Positions 27,784 through 37,450 of a stretch of 64,000 nt of DNA are shown one piece after another. The notes under the pieces are model-generated. The model saw only the letters and a program-made list of their open reading frames with translations, searched no databases and was not told the DNA's origin. A program made the position numbers and the translations under genes. The DNA is taken from contig JABAHL010000008.1 in assembly GCA_019353055.1 (NCBI GenBank), forward strand, positions 34,896 through 98,895, in the 5' to 3' direction. Within the stretch, counting starts at the first letter, position 1, and every line of letters starts with the position of its first letter. The stretch is from Faucicola osloensis_C. Lineage in GTDB: Bacteria > Pseudomonadota > Gammaproteobacteria > Pseudomonadales > Moraxellaceae.

Positions 27784-28341
27784 TTAGCGCATACGGCGAA
27801 TCAAATGGTCTTTTTGGATAAATTGGTGATACAGCGCGCCGATGACATGCAAGGCCGTGAACACCAGCAGCAACGTCCACAACAGATTTTTATGAATTTT
27901 TTCTAACGTGCCTGACAAATCACTGTTTTCACTGACAAAGGCTGGGATATCAAATAGCCCAAACATACTCACCCCTTCCCCATCAAACATAACAGAAAAC
28001 CAGCCCGCTAAAGGCATGACCAGTAAAATCAAGTACAGTGCCAAATGGGTTAAATGCGATAGTTTATTTTGCCATTTTGGCATCGGCACATCAGCGGGGG
28101 CTGTGGTGACAAAACGGTTGATAATACGACCTACTGTCCAAAATAACACACTGAGTCCAAACGCTTTATGCAAATCAAAATAGGTAAAGTCAGTCGCATC
28201 TTCATTCAGCTCAATCATTGCCCAAGTTACAATCAACAATACCACACTAATCCAATGGAAAATACGTGACGATAGCGACCATTTGTTGACACCGTGTGGG
28301 GCAATCGGCTGTGGCGCTTCATTTGCAGGAAATAATGCCAT
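27784..28341 (-). CDS. Cytochrome b561 family protein
   Basis: A 185-residue di-heme membrane protein with four hydrophobic helices. Candidate heme ligands are the histidines in RIFHWISV, DLHKAFGLSV, THLALYL and ALHVIGALYHQF. It likely shuttles electrons between the quinone pool and periplasmic acceptors; CybB-type proteins act as superoxide:quinone oxidases. The gene is downstream of chpC on the same strand with a 104-base gap, and is not a usual Pil-Chp gene. Confidence 0.88.
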   Translation of the reverse strand: MALFPANEAPQPIAPHGVNKWSLSSRIFHWISVVLLIVTWAMIELNEDATDFTYFDLHKAFGLSVLFWTVGRIINRFVTTAPADVPMPKWQNKLSHLTHLALYLILLVMPLAGWFSVMFDGEGVSMFGLFDIPAFVSENSDLSGTLEKIHKNLLWTLLLVFTALHVIGALYHQFIQKDHLIRRMR

Positions 28342-28445
28342 AATGGATTTTACCTTATCATGATTTGTTTTGGGTTATTCTAGCAATCTTTGGGCAAAAT
28401 AAAAGTAACAGACTGTTGGTAAAATAGCACAAAAGCGGATCGCGT

Positions 28446-29009
28446 CTAACTATCTAAATCCACCAAGAAATGCGAGAGTTTGTCCAAATCTGGCACCACA
28501 CACAAATCACCTGCCAATATGACTGGCTGAAAAATATAAGCGTGCTGTAAGCTGTAGTCTGCCAAATTCGGTGCGCGTGAGCTCTCGATGACCTCATCAT
28601 TTGGCGCGTTTAAGGCGGTTAATAAGTCAGGGTAGTGAGTCGCTAATTCAGCCTGGTAAGTGGCGTCATCAGCGTCTTTGAGATCGGCAATACGCACAGA
28701 ATGGAAAGTCACTTCCCCGTGAATTTGCAAGGCAATACGATGGATATCGGTGACGCTTTCTAACACCACTAAGTGGGTGGGCTGCTCATCTTTTGGCAAC
28801 AAGTGATACACTGACACTTCTTGACCGCGCCAAATATAATTCCAAATGCGCTCATCATAGTTATCAATGCTCAAAATCAAGGCTTGCGGCACAATCCAGT
28901 CAGGCGAACTGCTAGAAGGAATTCGAGCAATGGTTAATTGACCTGTGGTGATACTTAGGACACCTACATCTTCATCTTGCTTAAAGTAACGGTTTAACTC
29001 GTTTGCCAT
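28446..29009 (-). CDS. chpC: CheW-like protein ChpC of the Pil-Chp system
   Basis: A 187-residue CheW-fold protein. The order pilGHIJ-(pilK)-chpA-chpB-chpC identifies it as ChpC, a second adaptor linking receptors to the ChpA kinase in Pseudomonas. Sequence support is moderate: an early VGVLSITTGQLTIARIPSS strand pair, a conserved VLESVTDIHRIALQI centre and LYVVPDLD-like end (LCVVPDLDKLS). It follows chpB by 57 bases. The frame is intact. Confidence 0.78.
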   Translation of the reverse strand: MANELNRYFKQDEDVGVLSITTGQLTIARIPSSSSPDWIVPQALILSIDNYDERIWNYIWRGQEVSVYHLLPKDEQPTHLVVLESVTDIHRIALQIHGEVTFHSVRIADLKDADDATYQAELATHYPDLLTALNAPNDEVIESSRAPNLADYSLQHAYIFQPVILAGDLCVVPDLDKLSHFLVDLDS

Positions 29010-29066
29010 GGCTTGCTCATTTTAGTGATTAATAAGAAATTTAGCAGTCGCTGCCAGCCTATAGGA

Positions 29067-30021
29067 TTAGCCACATAAGGTAATTAGCTGCTCGGCTAAC
29101 TGCTTAGGGGTGCCAACAAAAGTAACTTGATTGCTTTCAATCATGCTTTGTGGCTGGCTTGCGCAGGTGCTGCTGTCAGGGGTTTGCGCCCAAATAATAC
29201 TGCCATTTTTTTTGACCGTTGCTGCCGCATCACTACCATCATTGCCCATACCCGAGAACACGATAGTGATTAAATTGTTGCCAAACGCTTCGCTGCAATT
29301 ACGCATGACCTCACTGATGGGGGGGGGTGTAACTGCCTTGCCAAGGTTTGCGCTGCAAAATTACCCGTCCATTGGAATCACACACCACGCTGTGATCAAT
29401 CGGTAAAATCAAACAACGCCCTGACAATAATTTTTGGGTATTGGTCACTATGTCACAGCGCCACTCGTTGTGACGATTTAAAATTCTTGGCAAGGTGTTG
29501 AGCATATTTTGGTTAAAGTGCTGCGCTAGTAACAGTGATACTGGCAAATCTTCAGGCAAATTATCTAAAAATTCCTTAATGGCAAGTGGTCCGCCCATCG
29601 ATGCCGCGAGCAATACCACATATTTCCACGGTTTGATTTCACGCTTGGCAGCCTCATAGTGCTCTAGCAAATCGCTACGTTCTAGCATTATGGCAATTTT
29701 TCGCTTCAGTTGGCGTTGCCATTTGGCATATAACAGACTTTCATTGAGATAAGGCGCCGTGACAAAGCCCAGTAATACAATCTTAGTCAAATTGACATTC
29801 AGTTGTTTTTCAACATTTTGAATGACGGCGTAATCGTCTTGGGTATCGACTAGCCACACATCCGCTTTTTGCTGAAAATGTTTTTCGGTCAGCTGTGACG
29901 CTGCCAAGCATTCCACGATTTCAAATCCCCATGAACGAATGGTATCGCTAAAGGCAAGCCGTTGCTGATTTTCCTCAGCAACGATAAAAAATCGCAGCGG
30001 CGGTGAGTGCTTTGACAGCAT
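29067..30021 (-). pseudogene. chpB: ChpB methylesterase, frameshifted at a C9 tract
   Basis: CheB-type receptor methylesterase of the Pil-Chp system, split into two frames. The first frame (30021 to 29311) holds a degenerate receiver-like N-terminus and the esterase motifs AASMGGP (Ser) and AQHFN (His). It then meets nine C's on the minus strand (29319-29327) and stops after HQ. Eight C's would give a continuous product of about 317 residues, reading TPPISEVMRN into the second frame. That frame holds the GMGNDG motif with the catalytic Asp. As sequenced, the Asp is lost. It is either a slipped-strand (phase-variable) gene in its off state, a fixed mutation, or a sequencing error in the homopolymer. 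Confidence 0.88.
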
Positions 30022-30049
30022 GAATGATTGTATCCTTTACATGGTCGGC

Positions 30050-33000
30050 TTAGTCAGTTTTTGCTTGTTGGGTAAAGCGCGCTAAGGTGTCTAACAGCAT
30101 TTGTTCTTGGAATGGTTTACCCATGTATTCATTTACACCGATACCAAACGCGCGTTCACGGTGTTTTTCACCGGTACGCGATGTAATCATGACAATGGGG
30201 ATATGCTTAAGTCGTGGGTTATGGCGAATATGGTTGGCGACTTCAAAGCCGTCCATACGTGGCATCTCAATATCCAATACAATGACCTCCGGTAGCATTT
30301 CTTGCAGTTTCTCTAGCGCATCAATACCATCCGTTGCCACTTGGGCCTCATAGCCGTTACGCTCCAGTAGGCGCGAGGTGACTTTACGCACGGTTACTGA
30401 GTCATCCACAATCAGCACCACGGGTTTATGCGCTTGTTTGACCGACTTATTGGCTTTTTGCTGCTCGACTTTGGCGATATTACTAACATTACGCATCAAT
30501 GCCACCAAGTCAAGAATGAGCATGACCGAACCATCACCCATGATGGTAGCAGCCGAAATTCCATCAATATGCGAGAGCTGACGACCAAGCGGTTTGACAA
30601 CCACTTCAATACGAGAGCCTGCAATCATATCCACTTGCAGCGCCATGCGCTGACCTAAGTCAGTACGAATAATAATCACGGGTACACTGCTTGACTGGTG
30701 CGCTAGTGCATCCACCGGGTCGCTACCGTACAAAATCTGATTGAGATAGCGCAGTCGATAGGCTTGTCCATCGATAGTGATACTATCGGCATTCGTGGTA
30801 TAAAAGTTAGCAATCGCATCGACATTGACCCGCATCACACGTTCAATTTGCACCAATGGTACAGCAAAGTATTTATCGCCTGCCCTAACCATTAAGGCAT
30901 CAGACACTGCAACTGTCAATGGTAAACGCATAGTAAAGCGTGAGCCTCTGCCACTTTCAGAGTCGACGGTGACTACACCACCCAGCTGCTTGACCTCACT
31001 TTGTACCACATCCATACCTACCCCACGGCCTGAGATTTGTGATACGGATTTGGCGGTGGACAGACCCGCGTTAAAGATATATTGCATGATATCAAGTGTT
31101 TTTAGACTAGTATCTTTAGCAGAAATCAAGCCTTGCTCAATCGCTTTTTGGCGTACTGCATTCACATTAATACCGCGCCCATCATCGATTAAGTTGATAA
31201 CGATTTCACCACCTTCACGCAGCACTTCAAGTGTGATTAAGCCTGTTCTTGATTTGCCACTTTCAATACGTTCTTGCAATTTTTCGATACCATGGTCAAC
31301 GGCGTTACGTAGCATATGCTCAAGCGGTGAGGTAATACGCTCAAGGATATTACGGTCAATTTCACCTTCATCATTTAGGATTCGTATTTCAACAGATTTG
31401 CCAAGCTCAGTGGCTGTTTGGCGGACGACCCGTTGCAGACGTGGCGTGATACGCGAGAATGGCACAGTACGTGAGTCCATCAACCCTTCTTGCAAATCAG
31501 TCTGAGTACGTGATAATTGCAGTAGCAAGTTTTCGGTTTCACGGGTTTTATCGAGCATGGTCGTTTTGATGTCTAACAAGTCCGATGCCGATTCTGAGAG
31601 CGATTTTGACAGTTGGTTAAGCGCTGAATATTGGTCCATCTCTAACGGGTCAAAGTCACTTTCTAACGCATGCTCATCACCAATTTGTGACAAAATTTGA
31701 ATCTCAAGCTCGGTTTCCATACGGCGTAGCTGATCTGCTAGACGCTGGACGGTTGCGCCCATCTCTTCGATATTGTTCGATAGACTCGATATACCCATCT
31801 CGATTCGTGAGCGGTTGATCGCGGACTCACCCGATAGGTTAATCATGCGCTCCATGGTATTTGCAGAAATCCTAAGCATCTCAGCATTAAGGCTCGATTG
31901 ATCTTGATCAGATTCAAAGTTACCCGTCATCAGCGGCATGACGCTTAGGTCGCGCTGTTTGACTTCTAACGTGTCTTGCCCGAGACTACTGCGATAGATA
32001 TCAATTTGTTCAATTTGGCTGGCGAGGTTAGCATTGGGGATTTCTTTTAAGCTATCAGGTTTTCGCGAGAATTGTTGCAGCGCTGCAACCAACGCTACCG
32101 GCGTTTGTGGGTTAAATTTATTTTCTAAGACATAAATCGCACTTGCTAACCAGTCATGACACACCGCCAATAGGTTGCCAATCATCCGAGTCGCAGGTTT
32201 GCGGCGGCTGCCTAGCTCTTCGTAGATGGTTTCCATTTCGTGCGCCAACGTGGCAATCCCTTCTGCACCGACCATTCTTGCGCCACCTTTGATGGTGTGC
32301 AATTCACGTTGCAAGGCTTGTAATGCTGCAAGATCACTGTTATTACTACGGAACTCTTGTAAATGCTGGCTGCTGCTATCAATCAGCTCTTTGGCTTCTT
32401 CAAGATACACTTTTAAGATATCTTCATCAGGCTCTTGACCTTTCCAAGTCTCTAAACGACGCTCTTCAAAGTTATTAATAATTTCTTCGATGTAGAGTGG
32501 GTCATTTTTCGCAAGCGCGCTATCACCCTCTTTGGCAGGTTGTTTTTGCTCTATCGACTCTTCAGGATTGGCTTCAACAATCAGTGGCACCGCAAATACC
32601 AAGTCTCGACTTTGTACTGTGCCGGCGATGACCTCATCGATTTGGTGGGCAAAATCTGTGGCTTCAAAAGAGCGACTAAATTGTCGAACTTGCTTGAGCT
32701 GTGAGGCAATGGTTTCATGCAGCTTTTGCAGCAATGAAGCAGTATCGGTATTACTAGGTAAAATACCTTTGTCAATGGCGTCATACACTTGCTCACCACG
32801 TAGCGCCATCTCGACGATACTCGATACCCCGATTAGCTCTGCACCTCCTTTTAAGATGTGCATATAATTAGCTAGTTCTTTGACAACCTCTAAATTACTA
32901 AGGTTATTGAGCCATTGGTTGTAGTAATTTTGCACATCGGGCTGAATGGTTTGCACTTCATCTAAGAAAATCTGCAACAGTTCATCGTCTGTAGCAACTG

Positions 33001-36000
33001 TCTGGTACTCGATAGCATCCATCTCAGCTTGGTACTGACTTTTTGCCAATAATTTTCTTAAGGTTTCAATCGCCTCTTCATTGATATTGACGCGCAGTCC
33101 TGCTGCAATGGCGTCAAACATATTGATGAGCTGATTGTGTAAGCTCATTAAGCCATCATAAATGTCTGCGTTTTTGGCAAATTGCGGATAATCAGCGAGT
33201 TTTTTATAAGCAAACTGTAAGGTGCTTGGAATGATAAAATAGCTCAAACCTTCAGTCGCTTGCGCAAGCCTTGAGGCTTGTTGTTCAAGCTGCTCGGCAT
33301 AAGCAATAACTTGTTCACTCTCACCAGCAAACTTAGCCTGTGCTTGCTGATCGGCATCTAGTAAGTCATCAATCCCAAGCGCTATCAAGTCTTTGACCGT
33401 CAGTTTTGTGCTTTCATAAGATTCGGCATTAGCATCTGTTAGCCGCTCAATCAAGTCGGCAACAATGTCAGTGTTATCTTCCACCACCGTCACATCATGA
33501 TGGATTTTATGCTCATCAATGTAGGTTTGCAGCAGATCTTTGGCCTCTTGCAAGGTCAATAACTGGCTGGCGGTGAGCGGCATTTCATTATGTAATAAGT
33601 CGCCCAGTGCTTCTTCTACCGCGGCGCTTAAGCGATAAACATTGTCGAGTTCAATCAGCGCTGCGCCACCACGCAAGGTATGGAATGCACGTAATATGGC
33701 ATCAGGCACATGCGTTGCAGGCTCACCCAAATGGTGGGTAATAAAGTTATCAATATCGACCAATAACTCGTCTGCTTCTTCAATAAATACGTCATCAGCG
33801 ACATCCATTTCACTACTGATGTCACTAATGCCACTGACATCCTGTGGCGCTTGAGTTTGGGCAGTGGCGTGACCAGACGAAAGCGCCTCATCAGTGTGTA
33901 GCGCACTTGGCGAAGCTGCTGCCTGCCCCGCGAAAGCGGATAAGGCTTGATGGTAGCTAAAGCTGTCGCCATGTTTTTTGGCATAGCTATTAGCGACAGC
34001 TTGCCACAGTTTAATCACGGCAGGATAGTCTGTACGATTTTGGGCAAAAATCGTGATGAGTCCAGCAAATGCCTCAATGACATCACTAACTAGACGTAAA
34101 ACCCCCTCATCAACCGCTATGGTATGGTCAAGCACGCGATTGAGCATGTTTTCAATCGACCAAGCAAGCTCTCCTAGCTGATTGGCGCCAACCATACGAC
34201 CTGAGCCTTTTAAGGTATGAAAACCTCGGCGAATTTCTTTTAAGGTATCAAAATCATTGGGCTTGGCTTGCCAAGCTTGGTTAAGCGGTGCAATTGTCTC
34301 AATCACTTCATTGGCTTCTTCGATATAAATTTCTTGAATATCGGGATCGCTGACCGCATCTGTGACCGTCGTTAGCTGCTCATATTCGCGAGCCACCACC
34401 TCAGGTTGGGCATGAATATCCCCTGTAGTTGATGTCGCAACGTCGCTCGCAGCTTCATTGCCTTGAGCCACCTTATCACTGTCTTCAGCTAGATTAGCAC
34501 TGACTGGTACAAGGTTATCCAAGCCATTGGTTTCTGGCAGACCTGTGTTAATCGGCTGCTGCTGTAATAGATTAGTCGCTTGCAACACGGTAACCGCAGG
34601 GTCAATACTTGGCGCCCGCTGCTGCTGGAAATCTTCAACCAGTGTCGGCAGTTTGCGATGGGTATCTTTGATAAAGCCCACTAACGCATCACTAACCGCT
34701 AAAGTGCCATCTAGCACACGGTTGAGCATGTTTTCTACCGCCCAACACATCTCACCAATTTGATGAGCACCCACCATACGACCTGAGCCCTTTAAGGTAT
34801 GAAAACCTCGGCGGATATCTTTGAGCGCGACTAATTCATGAGTATCCACCTCCCATACGGGAATTTTCTCACCCAAGTCAGCGAGGACTTCTTGCGCCTC
34901 TTCAATGAAAATATCTCGGATATCTTCATCCATACTATAGTCATCATCTTTGAGGGCTTGCCTTGCAGCCGCCAGCGCTTGCGATTCTTGCACGACAGGC
35001 GTTTGCGTGTTAGGCGCTTCTGCAGCAGTAGCTAGCACTTGTGCTGGTGATTCAATATCACCGGCAATACGTTCGCCTTCATCATCGTAAATCACCGTAT
35101 CTCTGCCAAAGTGCTTGATGGGTGCTACCACTTCAGCGGCGGTTAATGGCGTTTCGATTAAACGATTAAGCAATAAGTTGGCGCGGTTAAGCTGCGTTTG
35201 GGTTTGATCCAAAAACTCTTCACTAACAGACTGGTTGGATAAATAATCCAAAAATAGCTCAAAGCGGGCAATCATGTCGGCGATGGCATCACTGGCTTCC
35301 CAGCTTAATACCTGCACCGAATTTTTATGAATACGGCTAAATAGTAAGCGAATTTGTTCGACCAATTCTTTGGGACGTGTTAAGCCCAATGCCCCAAAAA
35401 CTTGAATGGTGGCAATCAATTCGTCATTGACTGTTAACTTATTTAAATCACGGGTTTGGATATATTGATTAAACGACCGCTTGATATTTTCAACATGCAC
35501 GCGCGTTTGCCGCACCGCTTCATTTTGCGGATTGCTGGCATAGGCAAAATGCTGTAAGCCAATTTGGCTATCAAGGGTTTCAACCGTTGATAACAACTGG
35601 CTGTAAAAATCTTGCAGCTGGCGTTCTACCTGCCAACTGAGAGATGACGCCATAAAAGTATCTTGCGTCATCAAGCGCACGTCATCGATAATTTGCGCCA
35701 TTTGGTTTTCATAAAACACCCAACCGCGATTTGCCAAACTATTTTTGACCGATTCAAGCAGCGGCAAAATGGTCAGCGGCTCATGAACGTGATAAATAAT
35801 TTTTTCAAGTTTTTCTAATACTTGACTAAATAAATTATCAAGCGTGTCACTACTATTGATATCCAAGCTTGATAACAGGGCTTTAGCGTCATGCGATTTG
35901 TGGGTTAACGCATTGAGCGCTAATAACACATCAACTGCCAGACGAGACACGGTAATATCAGGGGTGAGAGTCAAATCATGCGTCAGCAGCAATGACAGAC

Positions 36001-36700
36001 TGTTTAATAGCGCAGCATAAGCGGTTGGCGCAGGCTGCTCATTGAGGGTTAGGTTATTGCACCACACTGCGACCAACTGCCAAAATTGACGCCAAGCAGG
36101 ATTGATGGCAGCCTGGGACAAATAGCCAGCAACCTTGCTCAGCGCATCTAAATGTTTGCTGTCGTTGGTCGCGTTTTGTAGTAGCTGCAAACTGGTATAA
36201 CGCCAAACTTTAAGTAACTCATCGGCTTGGGCACTGTCCCATGGGTGTTTGATGTCTGGCGTAGGTAATTGGCTTAAAAATAATAAAGTATTGTCTGCGG
36301 CAGCTTGGATGGGCTCATAAGATGACGCTATGCCAAGCAATTGCTCAAAATAAGCGATTCGGTCATTGACCCAGTCGGTATGAATCTGCTGTTTAGCTTG
36401 TACTTGTTCAATATCAAATTGCAGCAATCTCACCGCATGGCTGATTTGACTAAAATACTGCGGGGATAGAGTTTCTTGCTGAATGGCGATAGTGGTTTTA
36501 TCAAGCGTTTTCGCCAGTTTTGCTAAGGCTGGCTGGTTGGCAAGCGCGAGCGCACCGGTGATTTGGTGCAAATGTTGACCGATTAACTGCCACGCTGGGG
36601 GCGCGTTATGTCGTTGTAGCAACTGGTTAAGCTCACTAAATACGTCTTTTAAAACCGGCATCAACCAGTCTAAGGCGATCAAATTACGTTGTTTACTCAT
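30050..36700 (-). CDS. chpA: Hybrid chemosensory histidine kinase ChpA
   Basis: Giant CheA-like kinase (2216 residues) that controls type IV pili twitching and, in Pseudomonas, cAMP levels. The N-terminal 600 residues are helical. Five Hpt-type phospho-transfer sites are visible: H634 and H828 (both HTLKGSGRMVGA), H1007 (HTLRGGAALIE), H1281 (HILKGGAELIG) and H1468 (HTIKGGARMVG). Then come the dimer region, an ATPase with LRNAVDHG near residue 1800 and GRGVGMDVV, a CheW-like domain, and a C-terminal receiver with LIVDDSVTVRK and the Asp in LDIEMPRMDG (about 2140). P. aeruginosa ChpA has eight such sites in about 2470 residues. AGGA precedes the ATG. The frame is intact. Confidence 0.95.
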   Translation of the reverse strand: MSKQRNLIALDWLMPVLKDVFSELNQLLQRHNAPPAWQLIGQHLHQITGALALANQPALAKLAKTLDKTTIAIQQETLSPQYFSQISHAVRLLQFDIEQVQAKQQIHTDWVNDRIAYFEQLLGIASSYEPIQAAADNTLLFLSQLPTPDIKHPWDSAQADELLKVWRYTSLQLLQNATNDSKHLDALSKVAGYLSQAAINPAWRQFWQLVAVWCNNLTLNEQPAPTAYAALLNSLSLLLTHDLTLTPDITVSRLAVDVLLALNALTHKSHDAKALLSSLDINSSDTLDNLFSQVLEKLEKIIYHVHEPLTILPLLESVKNSLANRGWVFYENQMAQIIDDVRLMTQDTFMASSLSWQVERQLQDFYSQLLSTVETLDSQIGLQHFAYASNPQNEAVRQTRVHVENIKRSFNQYIQTRDLNKLTVNDELIATIQVFGALGLTRPKELVEQIRLLFSRIHKNSVQVLSWEASDAIADMIARFELFLDYLSNQSVSEEFLDQTQTQLNRANLLLNRLIETPLTAAEVVAPIKHFGRDTVIYDDEGERIAGDIESPAQVLATAAEAPNTQTPVVQESQALAAARQALKDDDYSMDEDIRDIFIEEAQEVLADLGEKIPVWEVDTHELVALKDIRRGFHTLKGSGRMVGAHQIGEMCWAVENMLNRVLDGTLAVSDALVGFIKDTHRKLPTLVEDFQQQRAPSIDPAVTVLQATNLLQQQPINTGLPETNGLDNLVPVSANLAEDSDKVAQGNEAASDVATSTTGDIHAQPEVVAREYEQLTTVTDAVSDPDIQEIYIEEANEVIETIAPLNQAWQAKPNDFDTLKEIRRGFHTLKGSGRMVGANQLGELAWSIENMLNRVLDHTIAVDEGVLRLVSDVIEAFAGLITIFAQNRTDYPAVIKLWQAVANSYAKKHGDSFSYHQALSAFAGQAAASPSALHTDEALSSGHATAQTQAPQDVSGISDISSEMDVADDVFIEEADELLVDIDNFITHHLGEPATHVPDAILRAFHTLRGGAALIELDNVYRLSAAVEEALGDLLHNEMPLTASQLLTLQEAKDLLQTYIDEHKIHHDVTVVEDNTDIVADLIERLTDANAESYESTKLTVKDLIALGIDDLLDADQQAQAKFAGESEQVIAYAEQLEQQASRLAQATEGLSYFIIPSTLQFAYKKLADYPQFAKNADIYDGLMSLHNQLINMFDAIAAGLRVNINEEAIETLRKLLAKSQYQAEMDAIEYQTVATDDELLQIFLDEVQTIQPDVQNYYNQWLNNLSNLEVVKELANYMHILKGGAELIGVSSIVEMALRGEQVYDAIDKGILPSNTDTASLLQKLHETIASQLKQVRQFSRSFEATDFAHQIDEVIAGTVQSRDLVFAVPLIVEANPEESIEQKQPAKEGDSALAKNDPLYIEEIINNFEERRLETWKGQEPDEDILKVYLEEAKELIDSSSQHLQEFRSNNSDLAALQALQRELHTIKGGARMVGAEGIATLAHEMETIYEELGSRRKPATRMIGNLLAVCHDWLASAIYVLENKFNPQTPVALVAALQQFSRKPDSLKEIPNANLASQIEQIDIYRSSLGQDTLEVKQRDLSVMPLMTGNFESDQDQSSLNAEMLRISANTMERMINLSGESAINRSRIEMGISSLSNNIEEMGATVQRLADQLRRMETELEIQILSQIGDEHALESDFDPLEMDQYSALNQLSKSLSESASDLLDIKTTMLDKTRETENLLLQLSRTQTDLQEGLMDSRTVPFSRITPRLQRVVRQTATELGKSVEIRILNDEGEIDRNILERITSPLEHMLRNAVDHGIEKLQERIESGKSRTGLITLEVLREGGEIVINLIDDGRGINVNAVRQKAIEQGLISAKDTSLKTLDIMQYIFNAGLSTAKSVSQISGRGVGMDVVQSEVKQLGGVVTVDSESGRGSRFTMRLPLTVAVSDALMVRAGDKYFAVPLVQIERVMRVNVDAIANFYTTNADSITIDGQAYRLRYLNQILYGSDPVDALAHQSSSVPVIIIRTDLGQRMALQVDMIAGSRIEVVVKPLGRQLSHIDGISAATIMGDGSVMLILDLVALMRNVSNIAKVEQQKANKSVKQAHKPVVLIVDDSVTVRKVTSRLLERNGYEAQVATDGIDALEKLQEMLPEVIVLDIEMPRMDGFEVANHIRHNPRLKHIPIVMITSRTGEKHRERAFGIGVNEYMGKPFQEQMLLDTLARFTQQAKTD

Positions 36701-36871
36701 ACCATATTCCTAGGACAACGACTGTCAAAAACGATGACGATTTTTCTCGATTTTAACTTAGCTGTAACGCAGTCGTTTATTAATTTCTTATATCACTTAA
36801 AATAACTTACCCGCTGTCTGGCGTCAACTTAGGTTGATAGCTTTTATACCCTTCAATATTGACTTAACTGG

Positions 36872-37339
36872 TTAGCGCGCAATATTTGCCACTGCTTTGA
36901 GCCAATCTGGAGCAACCGTTTTGCAATAGCCATTGATTGTCGGTACGGCAATTTGCTGTAAATCTGAATCACTAAACCCCAGATTTTCACCTGAACCTAA
37001 TAACAAAACACTATCATCCGCCAAATAACGGGCTAAATAACGCACGATGTCACGCTGCTCAAATTGGCGAAAATAAATTAGCACATTGTTGCAGACAATC
37101 AGTTGGCATTGACCTGCCTCTAAAGGAATCGATTGCTGAGCATCGACCAAATTTTTGCTAAAAAACTGCAATTGCGATTTTATTGTAGGGACTAGCGCAA
37201 ATTTATTCCTGCCAACGTTTTTAAGGTAGTGATGATAGACAGCAGGAATAAACAGTTTTTGCGCGTTGTCATACTCGCCAAGGGTCGCATATGCCGCTCA
37301 ATGATACCTTTTACCCAGTTGTTCTGAGACTTTGGTAGG
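36872..37339 (-). pseudogene. pilK: pilK (CheR-type methyltransferase), C-terminal remnant
   Basis: C-terminal third of a CheR methyltransferase. The minus strand encodes LIVCNNVLIYF, the CheR signature near the C-terminus, and upstream in the same frame EYDNAQKLFIPAVYHHYLKN and FFSKNLVDAQ, which match the alpha/beta region after the SAM pocket. An in-frame TGA lies at 37298-37300, and at 37340 the sequence changes into the right end of a TnpB element. Compared with E. coli CheR, roughly residues 50-145, including the SAM motif I, are missing between this piece and the N-terminal remnant at 38575-38660. The gene cannot make an active enzyme. Confidence 0.8.
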
Positions 37340-37450
37340 TTGACTTCCTCCCCTTGCTAAAGCAAGGGGATTCCTTCTACAAGACGGTCAAGCCCGACCG
37401 CAAGAATGTTCTTGGCGGCATTAATATCTCTATCATGCCATGTGCCACAC
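37320..37450 (-). ncRNA. Predicted omega (reRNA) guide RNA of tnpB
   Basis: In this family the guide RNA overlaps the end of tnpB, runs through the 3' hairpin (37350-37369) and ends in sequence outside the element. The element end at 37340 would put the guide at about 37339 downward, beginning CCTACCAAAGTCTCAGAACA. The limits are inferred from family architecture only. Confidence 0.4.

Noticed and set aside
29067..29306. Separate small gene of 79 residues after the ChpB frame
   Set aside because: Its ATG is internal to the methylesterase domain and the sequence carries the CheB GMGNDG motif; it is the second half of chpB.
30825..31505. 226-residue plus-strand frame opposite chpA
   Set aside because: Serine/arginine-rich composition typical of an antisense shadow of a conserved kinase domain.
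36872..37171. Free-standing 99-residue protein
   Set aside because: It starts at an internal TTG and matches only the C-terminal part of CheR; the frame continues upstream, so it is a pilK remnant.
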